A stretch of 64,000 nt of DNA from CAZVRZ01 sp964629965 (GTDB lineage Bacteria > Chloroflexota > Anaerolineae > Anaerolineales > UBA4823): NCBI GenBank assembly GCA_964629965.1, contig CAZVRZ010000009.1, positions 1 to 64,000 of the forward strand, given 5' to 3'. The notes under the pieces were generated by a model. The model had not been told where the DNA came from, searched no databases, and was given only the letters and a program-made list of their open reading frames with translations. Made by a program: the position numbers and the translations under genes. Of the stretch, positions 1-9,026 are shown piece after piece (position 1 is the first letter of the stretch; each line of letters starts with the position of its first letter).

Positions 1-1
1 G

Positions 2-118
2 GTACATCCGGATACCCTGGCAGACATCCTTTCGACGGGTACGGAACGTGCGCGCGTCACGGCGCGCCATACTTACCAGGCTGTGATCCAACTGATGGGC
101 CTGGCTTCTGGTGTGTAA
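2..118 (+). CDS. trpS: Tryptophanyl-tRNA synthetase, C-terminal fragment
   Basis: The window opens inside a gene whose last 38 codons are visible, ending in TAA at 116-118. The translated tail (HPDTLADIL then ERARVTARHTYQAV and a final LMGLASGV) resembles the C-terminus of bacterial TrpRS, where an alpha-helix of the type GAEKAR-A-x-x-T-L-x-x-V ends in MGL. TrpRS charges tRNA-Trp in the cytoplasm. A tryptophan synthase beta gene follows 56 bases later on the same strand, which supports the call. Only the C-terminus can be seen, so domain checks are impossible and the call rests on this short similarity plus context. Confidence 0.6.
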   Translation, partial: VHPDTLADILSTGTERARVTARHTYQAVIQLMGLASGV

Positions 119-174
119 ATCATTCGCCCTTTTGGGTGGAACAAATTCTATTATCTAAAGCTTAGGAGGCTGTT

Positions 175-1542
175 ATGTCTGATCAAACCCGTTTCTTACT
201 GAGTGAAAACGACGTGCCGCGTTTTTGGTATAACGTGGCCGCAGATTCGCCCGTTCCGCCGGTGCCGGCGCTCAACCCGCAAACGCTGGAGCCGATCACC
301 CCCGATTTTTTGAGCGTTCTATTTCCGATGGAATTGATCCTGCAGGAAATCAGCACAGAACGCTTCATCCAGATTCCCGAGGAAGTGCGCGAGATTTATA
401 AGCTGTGGCGCCCAACGCCGCTGCTGCGCGCCCGCCGCCTGGAAAAGTTATTGGATACGCCCGCACACATTTATTATAAGAATGAAAGCGTATCGCCGGC
501 CGGCAGCCATAAACCGAACACGGCGGTTGCCCAGGCCTTTTATAACAAGATCAGCGGCACCGAAGCGCTGACCACCGAGACCGGGGCCGGCCAGTGGGGC
601 TCTGCCCTGGCAATGGCCTGCAAGTTCTTCGATCTCGCGCTGCAGGTCTACATGGTGAAGATTTCTTACCAGCAGAAGCCTTATCGCCGCTTCTTGATGG
701 AGACCTTCGGGGCCGATGTTTACGCCAGTCCCACCGATATAACCCATTATGGGCGCTCGGTCCTGGCGCAAACGCCCGACAGCCCCGGCTCCTTGGGCAT
801 CGCAATCTCAGAGGCGGTGGAAGTGGCCGCCAGCTCGGGCGGTAAAAAGAAGTACAGCCTGGGTTCCGTGCTCAATCATGTGTGCCTGCACCAAACTGTG
901 ATTGGCGAAGAGGCTTTAAAGCAGATGGACCTGGCCGGCGAATACCCGGATGTGGTCATCGGCTGCGTAGGCGGCGGCTCAAACTTTGCCGGTATTGCCT
1001 ATCCCTTCTTGCGGCAGAATCTCAAGGATGGGCAGCGCACGCGCCTGGTGGCCGTGGAACCTTGCGCCACGCCTTCGATCACCAAAGGGCAGTATACCTT
1101 CGATTACGGCGACACGGCTCGCATGGCGCCGGTGGTCAAGATGTATACCCTGGGGCACGATTTTATTCCTGCGCCGATCCACGCGGGCGGGCTGCGCTAC
1201 CACGGCATGGCGCCGGGCTTGAGCTCTTTGTGCAACGCCGGATTGATCGATGCAGTGGCCGTACCGCAACTGGCCACCTTTGAAGCCGCCCTTCAGTTTG
1301 CGCAAACGGAAGGCCTGGTACCCGCTCCCGAATCGGCCCATGCCATCCGGACGGCGATCGATGAGGCCTTGGATGCAAAGGCCAAAGGCGAGAAGCGTGT
1401 GATCCTGTTCAATCTTTCGGGGCATGGTCACTTCGACATGGCTTCTTACCAGGCGTACCTGAGCGGCAAGCTGGACGATTGCGACTACCCGCAATCGGCG
1501 ATCGACACAGCCCTCGGCACGCTGCCAAACGTCAACCTGTGA
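175..1542 (+). CDS. trpB: Tryptophan synthase beta chain, TrpB2 type
   Basis: PLP enzyme that condenses indole with L-serine to make tryptophan. The 455-residue length, long N-terminal extension and the motif GSHKPNTA (110-117) are typical of the TrpB2 branch rather than classical TrpB1. Lys113 should bind PLP, Glu135 in TETGAGQWG is the catalytic acid, and GGGSN (266-270) binds the PLP phosphate. The start is well supported by AGGAGG at 164-169. No trpA or other trp gene is next to it; the upstream neighbour is trpS. TrpB2 enzymes often act without a tightly bound alpha subunit, so an indole-salvage role is plausible but inferred. Confidence 0.93.
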   Translation: MSDQTRFLLSENDVPRFWYNVAADSPVPPVPALNPQTLEPITPDFLSVLFPMELILQEISTERFIQIPEEVREIYKLWRPTPLLRARRLEKLLDTPAHIYYKNESVSPAGSHKPNTAVAQAFYNKISGTEALTTETGAGQWGSALAMACKFFDLALQVYMVKISYQQKPYRRFLMETFGADVYASPTDITHYGRSVLAQTPDSPGSLGIAISEAVEVAASSGGKKKYSLGSVLNHVCLHQTVIGEEALKQMDLAGEYPDVVIGCVGGGSNFAGIAYPFLRQNLKDGQRTRLVAVEPCATPSITKGQYTFDYGDTARMAPVVKMYTLGHDFIPAPIHAGGLRYHGMAPGLSSLCNAGLIDAVAVPQLATFEAALQFAQTEGLVPAPESAHAIRTAIDEALDAKAKGEKRVILFNLSGHGHFDMASYQAYLSGKLDDCDYPQSAIDTALGTLPNVNL

Positions 1543-1561
1543 TCCAGGGTAAGTAAATCAA

Positions 1562-1595
1562 AAGCCCCGCTTGCATCTGAAGCGGGGCTTTTTTT
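1562..1595 (+). terminator. Rho-independent terminator after trpB2
   Basis: An 11-bp perfect stem (AAGCCCCGCTT at 1562-1572 and AAGCGGGGCTT at 1580-1590) with a 7-base loop is followed by a run of seven T. It lies between the convergent ends of trpB2 and the FIST gene. The leading AAA on the other strand gives only a short T tract, so it is best as a terminator for trpB2. Confidence 0.9.
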
Positions 1596-1615
1596 ATACC
1601 GTTGCAACTGCCCGT

Positions 1616-2797
1616 TTATTCTTCGGGCTGGCCGAACACAATGACTTCAATGGCCTGGTTGTACAGTTCCGGGTTACCTATGCGTTGATTCTTCAGGTTG
1701 GAGCGCGTGATTTGCCCGAAGGAATAACCTCCCGCAATGGGAATTTCTGCTCCCAGCACCTCGCGCACGGCTTGAATTTCGGCGCCGGGCATGGTTTTGA
1801 GCAGCATTTGCCAGGCCACATCTGGGAAAACCAATGCCAAAACAGGTTTTGCTCCATTCAAGGCTGCCAACGCCTGCTGAGCAGCTTCTTTGGCGGCTCT
1901 GAGACAGCCCTGTGAGCTGCCGAGCATGATATGCGCCGTCGATCCTTCGGTGACCAGGGTGTGCATGCGCAGGCTGCCGTCCGACTCCATCCGCAGTGGT
2001 GAGCGGATCATGAGGGAATCGACCGCGCTCCTCTCAATGCCGAGCGGATAAAGACGCACTAATTCGTTCAGGGGAGGAAAGCCCCACTCGCGCGGCTGGT
2101 AGCCAAACAATTCTGCGTAGATTTCTGCTGCCGGACGGTCGTTCAAGGTTCGCACCCAGGGCCCCCGAGTTTGGGTCACGGTGAAGAAGCTGCCCACGGA
2201 CTCCCAACCCTGGCCAATGCCAACGCCCGTGACGATCTCGCCATTCAACACCGCCGCGGCCACCCCGCCATATCCCGACTGCCTGCCGCCGGCCTGATAG
2301 GTGCGCGCCTGGCGAGCATCTCCGCCGGCCAGGCAGCCGATCAATTTGTAATTCCCGCTGGGAAGTGCGGCGCACATATCCTTGGCGTCGCCATTGAAGC
2401 CATCTGCTACGATCATCAGGGTGCTGTTGGCCAGTTCGTTGCCCAGCACTTGCAGCATCCTTTGGGTGGTAGTGCGGCTGTCATCGCCAAAACCAGAGAA
2501 CCATTCTGCGTGGCTGGTGACGGCATTTGAGCTCAATAAGGCCACCACGACCGAATGGGATTGCACGCCGGTAGAAACCAGCTCGGCGGAGGTGCTGAAC
2601 CCGATCACCGGCGCATCTCCGAGCAAGGCGGTTGCGCCGCTCAACACCTGCTGCATGGGCAGTGTGTAGGAGGCAAAGACGAAAGCCATCACAACGGGGT
2701 GCCGGCCAATCAATTCGGTCGCTTTACGGGCAGCCTGTGCGCCAGCTTCTCGTCCGTCCAGGGCACGGGCTTGCCCGATGATTGCATGGAGTGCCAT
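1616..2797 (-). CDS. FIST N/C domain sensory protein
   Basis: A 393-residue soluble protein with FIST_N (about 30-225) followed by FIST_C (about 226-370). Seen features are the VIGFSTSAEL segment, the LIGCLAGGDA and GGVAAAVL glycine patches, the RPAAEIYAELFG segment at the start of FIST_C, and the closing IAGGYSFGQITRS motif. FIST domains are proposed small-ligand sensing modules often tied to signal transduction. The gene lies 14 bases downstream of a large histidine kinase on the same strand, so the two are probably co-transcribed and the FIST protein may supply or modulate the kinase signal. No signal peptide or membrane segment is apparent. Ligand unknown. Confidence 0.88.
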   Translation of the reverse strand: MALHAIIGQARALDGREAGAQAARKATELIGRHPVVMAFVFASYTLPMQQVLSGATALLGDAPVIGFSTSAELVSTGVQSHSVVVALLSSNAVTSHAEWFSGFGDDSRTTTQRMLQVLGNELANSTLMIVADGFNGDAKDMCAALPSGNYKLIGCLAGGDARQARTYQAGGRQSGYGGVAAAVLNGEIVTGVGIGQGWESVGSFFTVTQTRGPWVRTLNDRPAAEIYAELFGYQPREWGFPPLNELVRLYPLGIERSAVDSLMIRSPLRMESDGSLRMHTLVTEGSTAHIMLGSSQGCLRAAKEAAQQALAALNGAKPVLALVFPDVAWQMLLKTMPGAEIQAVREVLGAEIPIAGGYSFGQITRSNLKNQRIGNPELYNQAIEVIVFGQPEE

Positions 2798-2811
2798 TCG
2801 AGTTCCTCTCT

Positions 2812-5800
2812 CTAAGCGGTCTCAGCGATGGGTACGGTGAAATGAAAGGTAGTGCCCTGGCGGAACTCGCTGTCAAACCAGATATGTCCGCCTTGAAGCT
2901 CAACCAGTTGCTTGGTAATATTCAAGCCCAGGCCGGTGCCCGGCGCATCTCGAACCTTCTGATCGTCAGCCCGGAAGAACTTTTGGAAAATCTTGGCCTG
3001 GTTTTCGGGAGAAATGCCATACCCAGAATCCTTGACTGACAGATGGATCACCTTGGGAGGACTTTCGGTCCAGATATTATCCGCCAGCTCCGCTTTTATC
3101 AGGATGTTTCCTTGGTTGGGAGTGTATTTATAGGCATTGCTGACCAGGTTGGTAAGCACCTGGATAATGCGCATGCGGTCTCCCCACATGGGTAGCAAAT
3201 CCTCGGGAATTTGCATTTCCAGAACCTGTTCTTTCTCGTCAATTTGGGCGCGAGTGGAACGGACGACTTCTTCAACGATATCGAGCACTTTGATCGGTGC
3301 AAAGTCCAGCCGCAGGCGTCCTGCTTCGATGCGGGAAACATCGGTCAGATCGGTTACCAGGGTTGCCATGCGATCGACATTTGAGCGGATGGTTGCCAGG
3401 AAATTGGTTTGATTTTCGTTGACCGGGCCAACCACACCGGCAGCCAGCAGGTCGGTAAAGCCGCGGATGGAGGTCATCGGTGTTTTTAGCTCGTGAGAAA
3501 CGAACGAGACGAAATCGCTCTTGGCCTGGTTGGCGGCCTGGACTTCGGCATACAGGCGGGCGTTGGCAATGGCAATGGCCGCATGATCGCTCAGGCGGGA
3601 GAGGAAGGCCAAAAGCTCATCGGAGCGTTCGGCAATGGCGGTATTTTCCAGCAGGATCAATCCAATCACCTCGGCTTCTCGCCGGATGGGAACAGCGATC
3701 TGTTCGTGCGCGCCTTTCAGCAAAGTTTTACCACCGCCGCCGTTGGAGTCGTCTATTTGTAAATACTGCGGCTGGACAGTTTCGACAGAAGCTTTGACTG
3801 CCGGCAGTTCCAGGGGCAGCTTGCCTTCGGCATAATTAGCCAGCTCATTCGTGTATCCCTGCAATGCCATGACCAGCAAGCCGCCTTCTTCGATCATGCC
3901 AATCAGGCCTGCTTTTGAACGCGATTGGCGCATGGCCCAATCCAGGGTGAGGCGCATGGCCCGGTTCACATCCAGGCTGGCGTTCAGCTCGCGGTCGATG
4001 CGCTGCAGCACCGAAAGCTCTTCCACGCGGGCGGCCAGGGTCTGATCTGTTTGGGTGTACAAGCGGGCATTGTCGAGGGCAACGGCGGCCTGGCTGGTGA
4101 AGGCCGTCAGCAGTTCTTTGTCATCGTCTGAGAAGGGCAGTCCGTCGCGCCGGTTCAATACTTCAATCACGCCGGTCACCCGGTCTTTGAAGATCATAGG
4201 AACTACGAGAAGATCATTGGTGGTGAAACCGGTGGAATCATCTGTTTTATCGAACCAATCTTTGGTGCGGCGCACATCGTTGACGATAATGGCCTGGCGC
4301 GCTTCGATGGCTTTGCCGACCCAACCGGTGCCCTGCGGCAGGCGCTGGCCCACCAGGTTGACGGCTACCGGCGCCACCGCGACTTCAAATACCAGGTCGC
4401 CGGTCTCGTCATCCACCAGCAGCAGGCTGCCGGCATCGCAGTTTAAGATTTCGACGGCGCTCTTGACGATCTGGTTCAGCAGCGGGCTTAATTCGAGGGT
4501 AGAGCTCATACTGCGGGACACATCGTTCAGGGTCGTGAGCTGGCGGGTTCGCCGCTCTGCGTCTTCTAGCAAGCGCGCTTTGACAATGGCCCCGGCTGCC
4601 TGGTCGGCGATGGCCTGGAGCAAGTTCACCTGGTCGTTGGTGAACAAAACGGAGGGGTCGCGGCTGCCCAGGCTGATGGCGCCGATGGTCTCTGCGCCTG
4701 TGTTGAGCGGCACGCCGAGCCAGGAGAAGAAACCCTTGGTGGAGGGCAGGGTGCCTCGGGAGCGGCACTCGCGTTCGTAGTCTTCGGTGATGATTGGCCG
4801 GCGGGTGCGGATCACCTCTCGTTCCAGATCCTGCCCTAATGGGATCGGCTGGCCCTCGCGTTCGGTCAGGCGGTCATCGTTTTCCAGGTAGAAAACATGG
4901 TAGATATAATTGCTGGCATTATCGATCAGGGTAATGCGCAGGTCTTTGATCGGGATCACGTGGGAGGTCTGAGCGTAAATGAGCTCCAGGATATCATCGA
5001 AGGCCAGTGTCACGTTGATGCCTTGCGAAATCCGGGTGAGGATATTCATCTGGTGAATACGGCGTTCCAGGTCGGAGACCACCTGAGCGCGCTCGATTGC
5101 CAGGGCTGCCTGGTCGCCCAAAGATTCCAGGAATTTCAGATCGCGGACTGTATAAGGCTCTCCCGACTGGCGAGAAGCGGCGCATATCCAGCCGGTGAGC
5201 TTATCTCGACCGGGCAGGGGCACAAATAATTGCGAGCCCAACAGCCCCAGGCGGGCCTGGTCGTTCAGCAGATGGGCGGGCAGTGTTTTATTCTCTCCCA
5301 GGTACATGGCGGAGCGATCCTTAGAAAGTGACTGTACCAGGGAGCTGTTGTGGCTAAAATGCAGGTCGCTGGTGGCTTTGCCGGTCTCATCTGTTGTGGC
5401 GGTGTAGTGATCGCTGAGCGGATCGTGCACAAAGATGTGCAGTTGGAAGGGGCGGATGTTGTTGTTGACGTACTCCTTCAGCAGGCGGACGATGGCATTT
5501 AGATCCATGGCTTCGGTCAGCTCGCGGCCGAAGTTTTGCAGTTGTTCGCGGTAGGCAGCGCTGCCGCGCGAAAAGAAGTCGTTGATGATCTGCAGCAGAC
5601 GCTCGCGCAATGGGTTGAACAGCAACGCCAGGAGAAAGACAATGGCGCCAACCAGGTAAGGCCGGGCGGAGACCATAAAGTCGCCAAATAAGAGGGCCGT
5701 CCCGCTGACAAGCAGAGAATATCCAACGGCAACGATGAAGGTCAGAGAGCCATAGAGAACGAGCTGGCTGAGAATGAAGTCTGTTTGGAGCAAGCGATAA

Positions 5801-6837
5801 CGCGCCAGCGTGTAGGCAATGAACAGTGGGAAGAATATCAGGAAAAGCAGCAGCTCTGCCCGGAAAGAAATTCCCGTCCATAGGTATTGCGCCAGGAACC
5901 AGATTGCCATGGGGACAAAAGAGATGGCTGCTCCCAGCAGCGTGAGACGGGCCTGTTCGCGCACGATTGGAGAGGCAGAACGCGCCCGGCGAAAGATCAT
6001 CCAGCCGATAAAGAAGAATACGCTCAGGCCAGAATAGAGATAGCCAACCGCCCAGGCTTTCGAATATGCCAATGGCCTGGCATAATTGAACAAGGTGGGG
6101 ATGGCGTAAAGGAAGATTGCCAGGGAAGGGATATATCCCAACCATCTCATGAAGGGAAAGTGCGTGACGATCTTATCTTCCTCGGGGAATAATAAAGCCA
6201 GGTTAAAGAGGGCTCCGCCAGATAGAGCCAGGGCGAAGCTCCATAAATAAACCAGCTTATTGGTCGTGTAGATATCAAAAAGTGCCATTAATTCGATGGC
6301 AACCGAGGCGGTGAAAATTGCAAACGCTTTTCCGGTGGCGTCCCGCCGTCTTAAACCAAATACATATAAGCTGCTAAGGAAATATACCAGGGCAATGGCA
6401 TAGGGAATGTAGAAGAAGGAAACCTGATCTCGGAAGGGGAATTTCTGTAAAGTGATCGGGTAGGTATCAAGCTGGCCCTGGGGAGACAAGATCTGGATGG
6501 AAACCTGGTCGCCAACCTGGTATTTCGACAGCACCCGGTAATACTCATCCAGGGTGGTGACGGGGTCCTGGTTGATCGCTTTAACCTGGTAGCCATAGGC
6601 GAGATGGTTATTTCGCAGCTCCCACGAACCTGCTTTTGTTGGGGAGGTGGTGTTTGGCACCAGGGTATTTTCGACAAAGCCACCGATAAAGGGCTTTTTA
6701 AGCCAACTGTTCGCCAGGATCGGCGCAACGATGAAAGTGAGCAATGCCACAGCCAGCAAGCCGATTACCATGGCGGTGGTGATGCGGTTTAGCCAATGCT
6801 TGGGATCGTTTAGAGAAGATGAGCCTTGTTCATTCAT
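2812..6837 (-). CDS. Membrane multi-GAF sensor histidine kinase
   Basis: A 1341-residue hybrid of membrane sensor and kinase. Order: one N-terminal TM helix (about 22-42), an extracytoplasmic segment that reads like a PDZ-type fold (about 70-135), a block of several TM helices (about 140-420), then about four GAF-like domains (430-1100) and a HisKA/HATPase_c core. The phosphoacceptor is His1115 in VSHELKTPMTS. The ATPase has NLVSNAYKYTP (N box) and GTGLGLNITKQL (G2 box). There is no receiver domain, and no response regulator lies nearby, so the partner is unknown. The FIST gene follows 14 bases after its stop and the DUF4032 gene precedes it by 14 bases, suggesting one transcription unit. Confidence 0.92.
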   Translation of the reverse strand: MNEQGSSSLNDPKHWLNRITTAMVIGLLAVALLTFIVAPILANSWLKKPFIGGFVENTLVPNTTSPTKAGSWELRNNHLAYGYQVKAINQDPVTTLDEYYRVLSKYQVGDQVSIQILSPQGQLDTYPITLQKFPFRDQVSFFYIPYAIALVYFLSSLYVFGLRRRDATGKAFAIFTASVAIELMALFDIYTTNKLVYLWSFALALSGGALFNLALLFPEEDKIVTHFPFMRWLGYIPSLAIFLYAIPTLFNYARPLAYSKAWAVGYLYSGLSVFFFIGWMIFRRARSASPIVREQARLTLLGAAISFVPMAIWFLAQYLWTGISFRAELLLFLIFFPLFIAYTLARYRLLQTDFILSQLVLYGSLTFIVAVGYSLLVSGTALLFGDFMVSARPYLVGAIVFLLALLFNPLRERLLQIINDFFSRGSAAYREQLQNFGRELTEAMDLNAIVRLLKEYVNNNIRPFQLHIFVHDPLSDHYTATTDETGKATSDLHFSHNSSLVQSLSKDRSAMYLGENKTLPAHLLNDQARLGLLGSQLFVPLPGRDKLTGWICAASRQSGEPYTVRDLKFLESLGDQAALAIERAQVVSDLERRIHQMNILTRISQGINVTLAFDDILELIYAQTSHVIPIKDLRITLIDNASNYIYHVFYLENDDRLTEREGQPIPLGQDLEREVIRTRRPIITEDYERECRSRGTLPSTKGFFSWLGVPLNTGAETIGAISLGSRDPSVLFTNDQVNLLQAIADQAAGAIVKARLLEDAERRTRQLTTLNDVSRSMSSTLELSPLLNQIVKSAVEILNCDAGSLLLVDDETGDLVFEVAVAPVAVNLVGQRLPQGTGWVGKAIEARQAIIVNDVRRTKDWFDKTDDSTGFTTNDLLVVPMIFKDRVTGVIEVLNRRDGLPFSDDDKELLTAFTSQAAVALDNARLYTQTDQTLAARVEELSVLQRIDRELNASLDVNRAMRLTLDWAMRQSRSKAGLIGMIEEGGLLVMALQGYTNELANYAEGKLPLELPAVKASVETVQPQYLQIDDSNGGGGKTLLKGAHEQIAVPIRREAEVIGLILLENTAIAERSDELLAFLSRLSDHAAIAIANARLYAEVQAANQAKSDFVSFVSHELKTPMTSIRGFTDLLAAGVVGPVNENQTNFLATIRSNVDRMATLVTDLTDVSRIEAGRLRLDFAPIKVLDIVEEVVRSTRAQIDEKEQVLEMQIPEDLLPMWGDRMRIIQVLTNLVSNAYKYTPNQGNILIKAELADNIWTESPPKVIHLSVKDSGYGISPENQAKIFQKFFRADDQKVRDAPGTGLGLNITKQLVELQGGHIWFDSEFRQGTTFHFTVPIAETA

Positions 6838-6851
6838 ATTTTAATTTTATG

Positions 6852-8108
6852 TCATGCTGGTGGTAAGTGCAAGTCTTTAGCAACATTTCGCAGGTAATCT
6901 TGCACGGTATAGTGGTGTCCCACGTCTCTGTGCTCCCTTTCCGATAGGTACCATTTGTGTTCCAATATCTGGCAATAAAGCTCGACCGGGTCGGTAGCCA
7001 GGTCGGGCTGTTCTTCAAAACATTCTTCTCTGCGATGGACGATCAGGCTGGAAAGCTGGTCGATGACCGGGCGGTAGACATTTTGTTCCCAGTGGTAAGC
7101 TGCCGCGTTGAGCGATATGTTTTGATTTCTCTGGTTGGACAGAACCGCTTTGATCTCCTGTATTTCATTGATCAATTTGCGCGCCTGCATTTCCTCGGCC
7201 TGCAGCCCGATCAACTCAATGAGTTGGTTGCGGTAGAAGTTCCGTTCGGCGACAAAGATCCGGAAACGAAGTTTTTCCTGGTCGTTCGCCGGGGTGATGC
7301 TGACATCGCGAACGGTGAATCCCAGGTTGTTCAATGCTTTGATCTGATCCTGGATGCGGTAGCGCTCGTTGGTATGGATCATAACTTCTTGGTTGACCAT
7401 CTCCCACAGGGACTGGTATCTCTGGCTGATGTAGGCGCCAGAGGCGTAGACCGAAAAACCATCTGGAAGAGAGCCGGCGGCGGCGATTTTGGTCAAATCA
7501 CTGGAGATGTTGCTCTCCATGGTCAGCAGGTCAGATTGGCGCAGCGCGGGAGAGAGCGGAGCGTTTTCTATTTCGGAATTTTCGGCATCCACCAGGTAGG
7601 CCTGTAAAGCGCCCGTATCGCGGCGGAAAAGCGTGTTCGAGAGAGAGCAATCTCCCCAAAAGAAGCCCGACAAATGAAGCTGCACCAGCAGCCCGGCTAC
7701 AGCATTCAGGAGCAGGTCGTGCAGCCCTTTCAGGCTGGTGCTCATGAAAAGGGAACGGTAGGGGATCGAGCGTTCCAGGTATTTGGTGATCAAAATGCTC
7801 GAATCATTGTGCTTGTCTTTCAGTTCCACGTACCCGCTGGGGGTCACGGCGGGGATATGCTGTTTTTCCATCTCGAGCAAATTATTGTATTCGCGCAAAG
7901 CGCTCCCGCGGGGCATCTCTTTGAGAGCGTACAGGCTGCCATCGTAATTGACAAAGATGACCGGATGGAAAGATAAACCTTTGGGCACCTGCTCGACGCG
8001 CGCACAGGTTTTTTCCCACTCTGCCAGCGGCATGCCCCAGGGCAGATCGAGGAAATCGGGATTGTTGGGGCGCAGGATGATTTTGTACTTATTCACCGAG
8101 CTCATCAT
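6852..8108 (-). CDS. DUF4032 protein with protein-kinase-like N-terminus
   Basis: A 418-residue protein. The N-terminal half looks like a degenerate kinase of the Kdo/RIO-like group: a lysine in ALKEMPR (near 62), a catalytic-loop-like GDCSLSN preceded by HLSGFFW, and an LVDAENSE segment in the place of the DFG loop. The C-terminal half matches the DUF4032 family, which is commonly found after such a kinase-like domain. No membrane segment is seen. It is first in an apparent minus-strand run with the histidine kinase and FIST gene. No good ribosome binding site precedes the first ATG pair. Function unknown; phosphotransfer activity is only inferred from the fold-like motifs. Confidence 0.8.
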   Translation of the reverse strand: MMSSVNKYKIILRPNNPDFLDLPWGMPLAEWEKTCARVEQVPKGLSFHPVIFVNYDGSLYALKEMPRGSALREYNNLLEMEKQHIPAVTPSGYVELKDKHNDSSILITKYLERSIPYRSLFMSTSLKGLHDLLLNAVAGLLVQLHLSGFFWGDCSLSNTLFRRDTGALQAYLVDAENSEIENAPLSPALRQSDLLTMESNISSDLTKIAAAGSLPDGFSVYASGAYISQRYQSLWEMVNQEVMIHTNERYRIQDQIKALNNLGFTVRDVSITPANDQEKLRFRIFVAERNFYRNQLIELIGLQAEEMQARKLINEIQEIKAVLSNQRNQNISLNAAAYHWEQNVYRPVIDQLSSLIVHRREECFEEQPDLATDPVELYCQILEHKWYLSEREHRDVGHHYTVQDYLRNVAKDLHLPPA

Positions 8109-8191
8109 AAGGACAATAAACTCTAAAAAGGAGAAACTGATAATGGTGAAAGTATACTTGATTTGAGCCTGTTTTTACGATGGAATTTTGG

Positions 8192-8890
8192 CTATTCATC
8201 GGGAAATGGAAGCAACGCTGCGATCTTATAGGGGCCATACTTGGGCAGTTGGCCTTCGTCCAGTTTCCGCAAACGGCCATTGTGCGGCGTGACCTTGTAG
8301 TTCTTTCCATTGCGATGCAGAAGGAGAATGGCGCGGTGCTTCTTGCCTAAAACCTTCCGCACCGTTTTTGAGTGGTAGCTGAAATTCTCCAATTCATCCG
8401 GCTGAGCCGCAAAGATCGCCTCGTAGGCCCGCATGAATGCGGCCCGGTAGGCGGGAGTTACGGCCTCCAGGTGGCTTATAACCCAGCAGCGATCTTCATA
8501 TTCCCAATAGCCGGATAACCCCAGGAAGCGTCCGTGGTGATCGATGTATGGAAAGAACGGAAACGCCCGGCAGGTGAGCGTCCTGAATGGGCGGATACAT
8601 TTCTTGTGTCCCAGGCATTCGCACAGCACCTGCCCGGGCGGCAGCTGCGCCTGCATGCGCATCGTCTCCTTCTCGCTGTGGGCTTGCCAGGTATGCCAGA
8701 GGTCGGTGTGCGCCAGGAGATATTCCATCTCGGCCGTGTAGGCCGTTGGCACCGCGTGGTGCGTGTCGCAGCAGAAGGGAACGCCCCCCTGGTTGTAAGG
8801 CGCGCATTTCTTGCCGCAGTCGATGGCAGATAGATCGGTTTCGAACAGAGTATAGAGGGCTGGAAAATCCGGCGCAGTGAGCTTCGGCAT
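8192..8890 (-). CDS. YkgJ-like cysteine-cluster protein
   Basis: A 232-residue protein with a conserved cysteine pattern: CGKKCAPYN, then FCC, then CECLGHKKC and finally TCRAFPFFPYID. This matches the zinc/iron-chelating cysteine-cluster (YkgJ-like) class, whose biochemical role is poorly defined. I chose the ATG at 8890 rather than the one at 8911. The upper one would add seven residues without a ribosome binding site. The lower one is preceded by TATCCT with a 7-base gap, the spacing of a leaderless promoter. The C-terminal third (GKKHRAILLLHRNGK) is basic. A second, unrelated member of this class heads the RiPP-like locus near 59.9 kb. Confidence 0.7.
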   Translation of the reverse strand: MPKLTAPDFPALYTLFETDLSAIDCGKKCAPYNQGGVPFCCDTHHAVPTAYTAEMEYLLAHTDLWHTWQAHSEKETMRMQAQLPPGQVLCECLGHKKCIRPFRTLTCRAFPFFPYIDHHGRFLGLSGYWEYEDRCWVISHLEAVTPAYRAAFMRAYEAIFAAQPDELENFSYHSKTVRKVLGKKHRAILLLHRNGKNYKVTPHNGRLRKLDEGQLPKYGPYKIAALLPFPDE

Positions 8891-9026
8891 ACAGACAAGG
8901 ATACCATACAATCAGCGCACTCAGATAGCGGGTCGCCCAGGCATTACCGGGCCGAACTGCCTCTTATTTACCCCCAAAAACGCCCGTCTTTCCCAATTCG
9001 CCGCTTTACCTGAAATCTAAGGTAAA

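Noticed and set aside
8108..8166. A tiny plus-strand ORF with a good ribosome site (GGAGAAACTGATAATG)
   Set aside because: It encodes only seven codons and lies in the promoter region of the DUF4032 gene.
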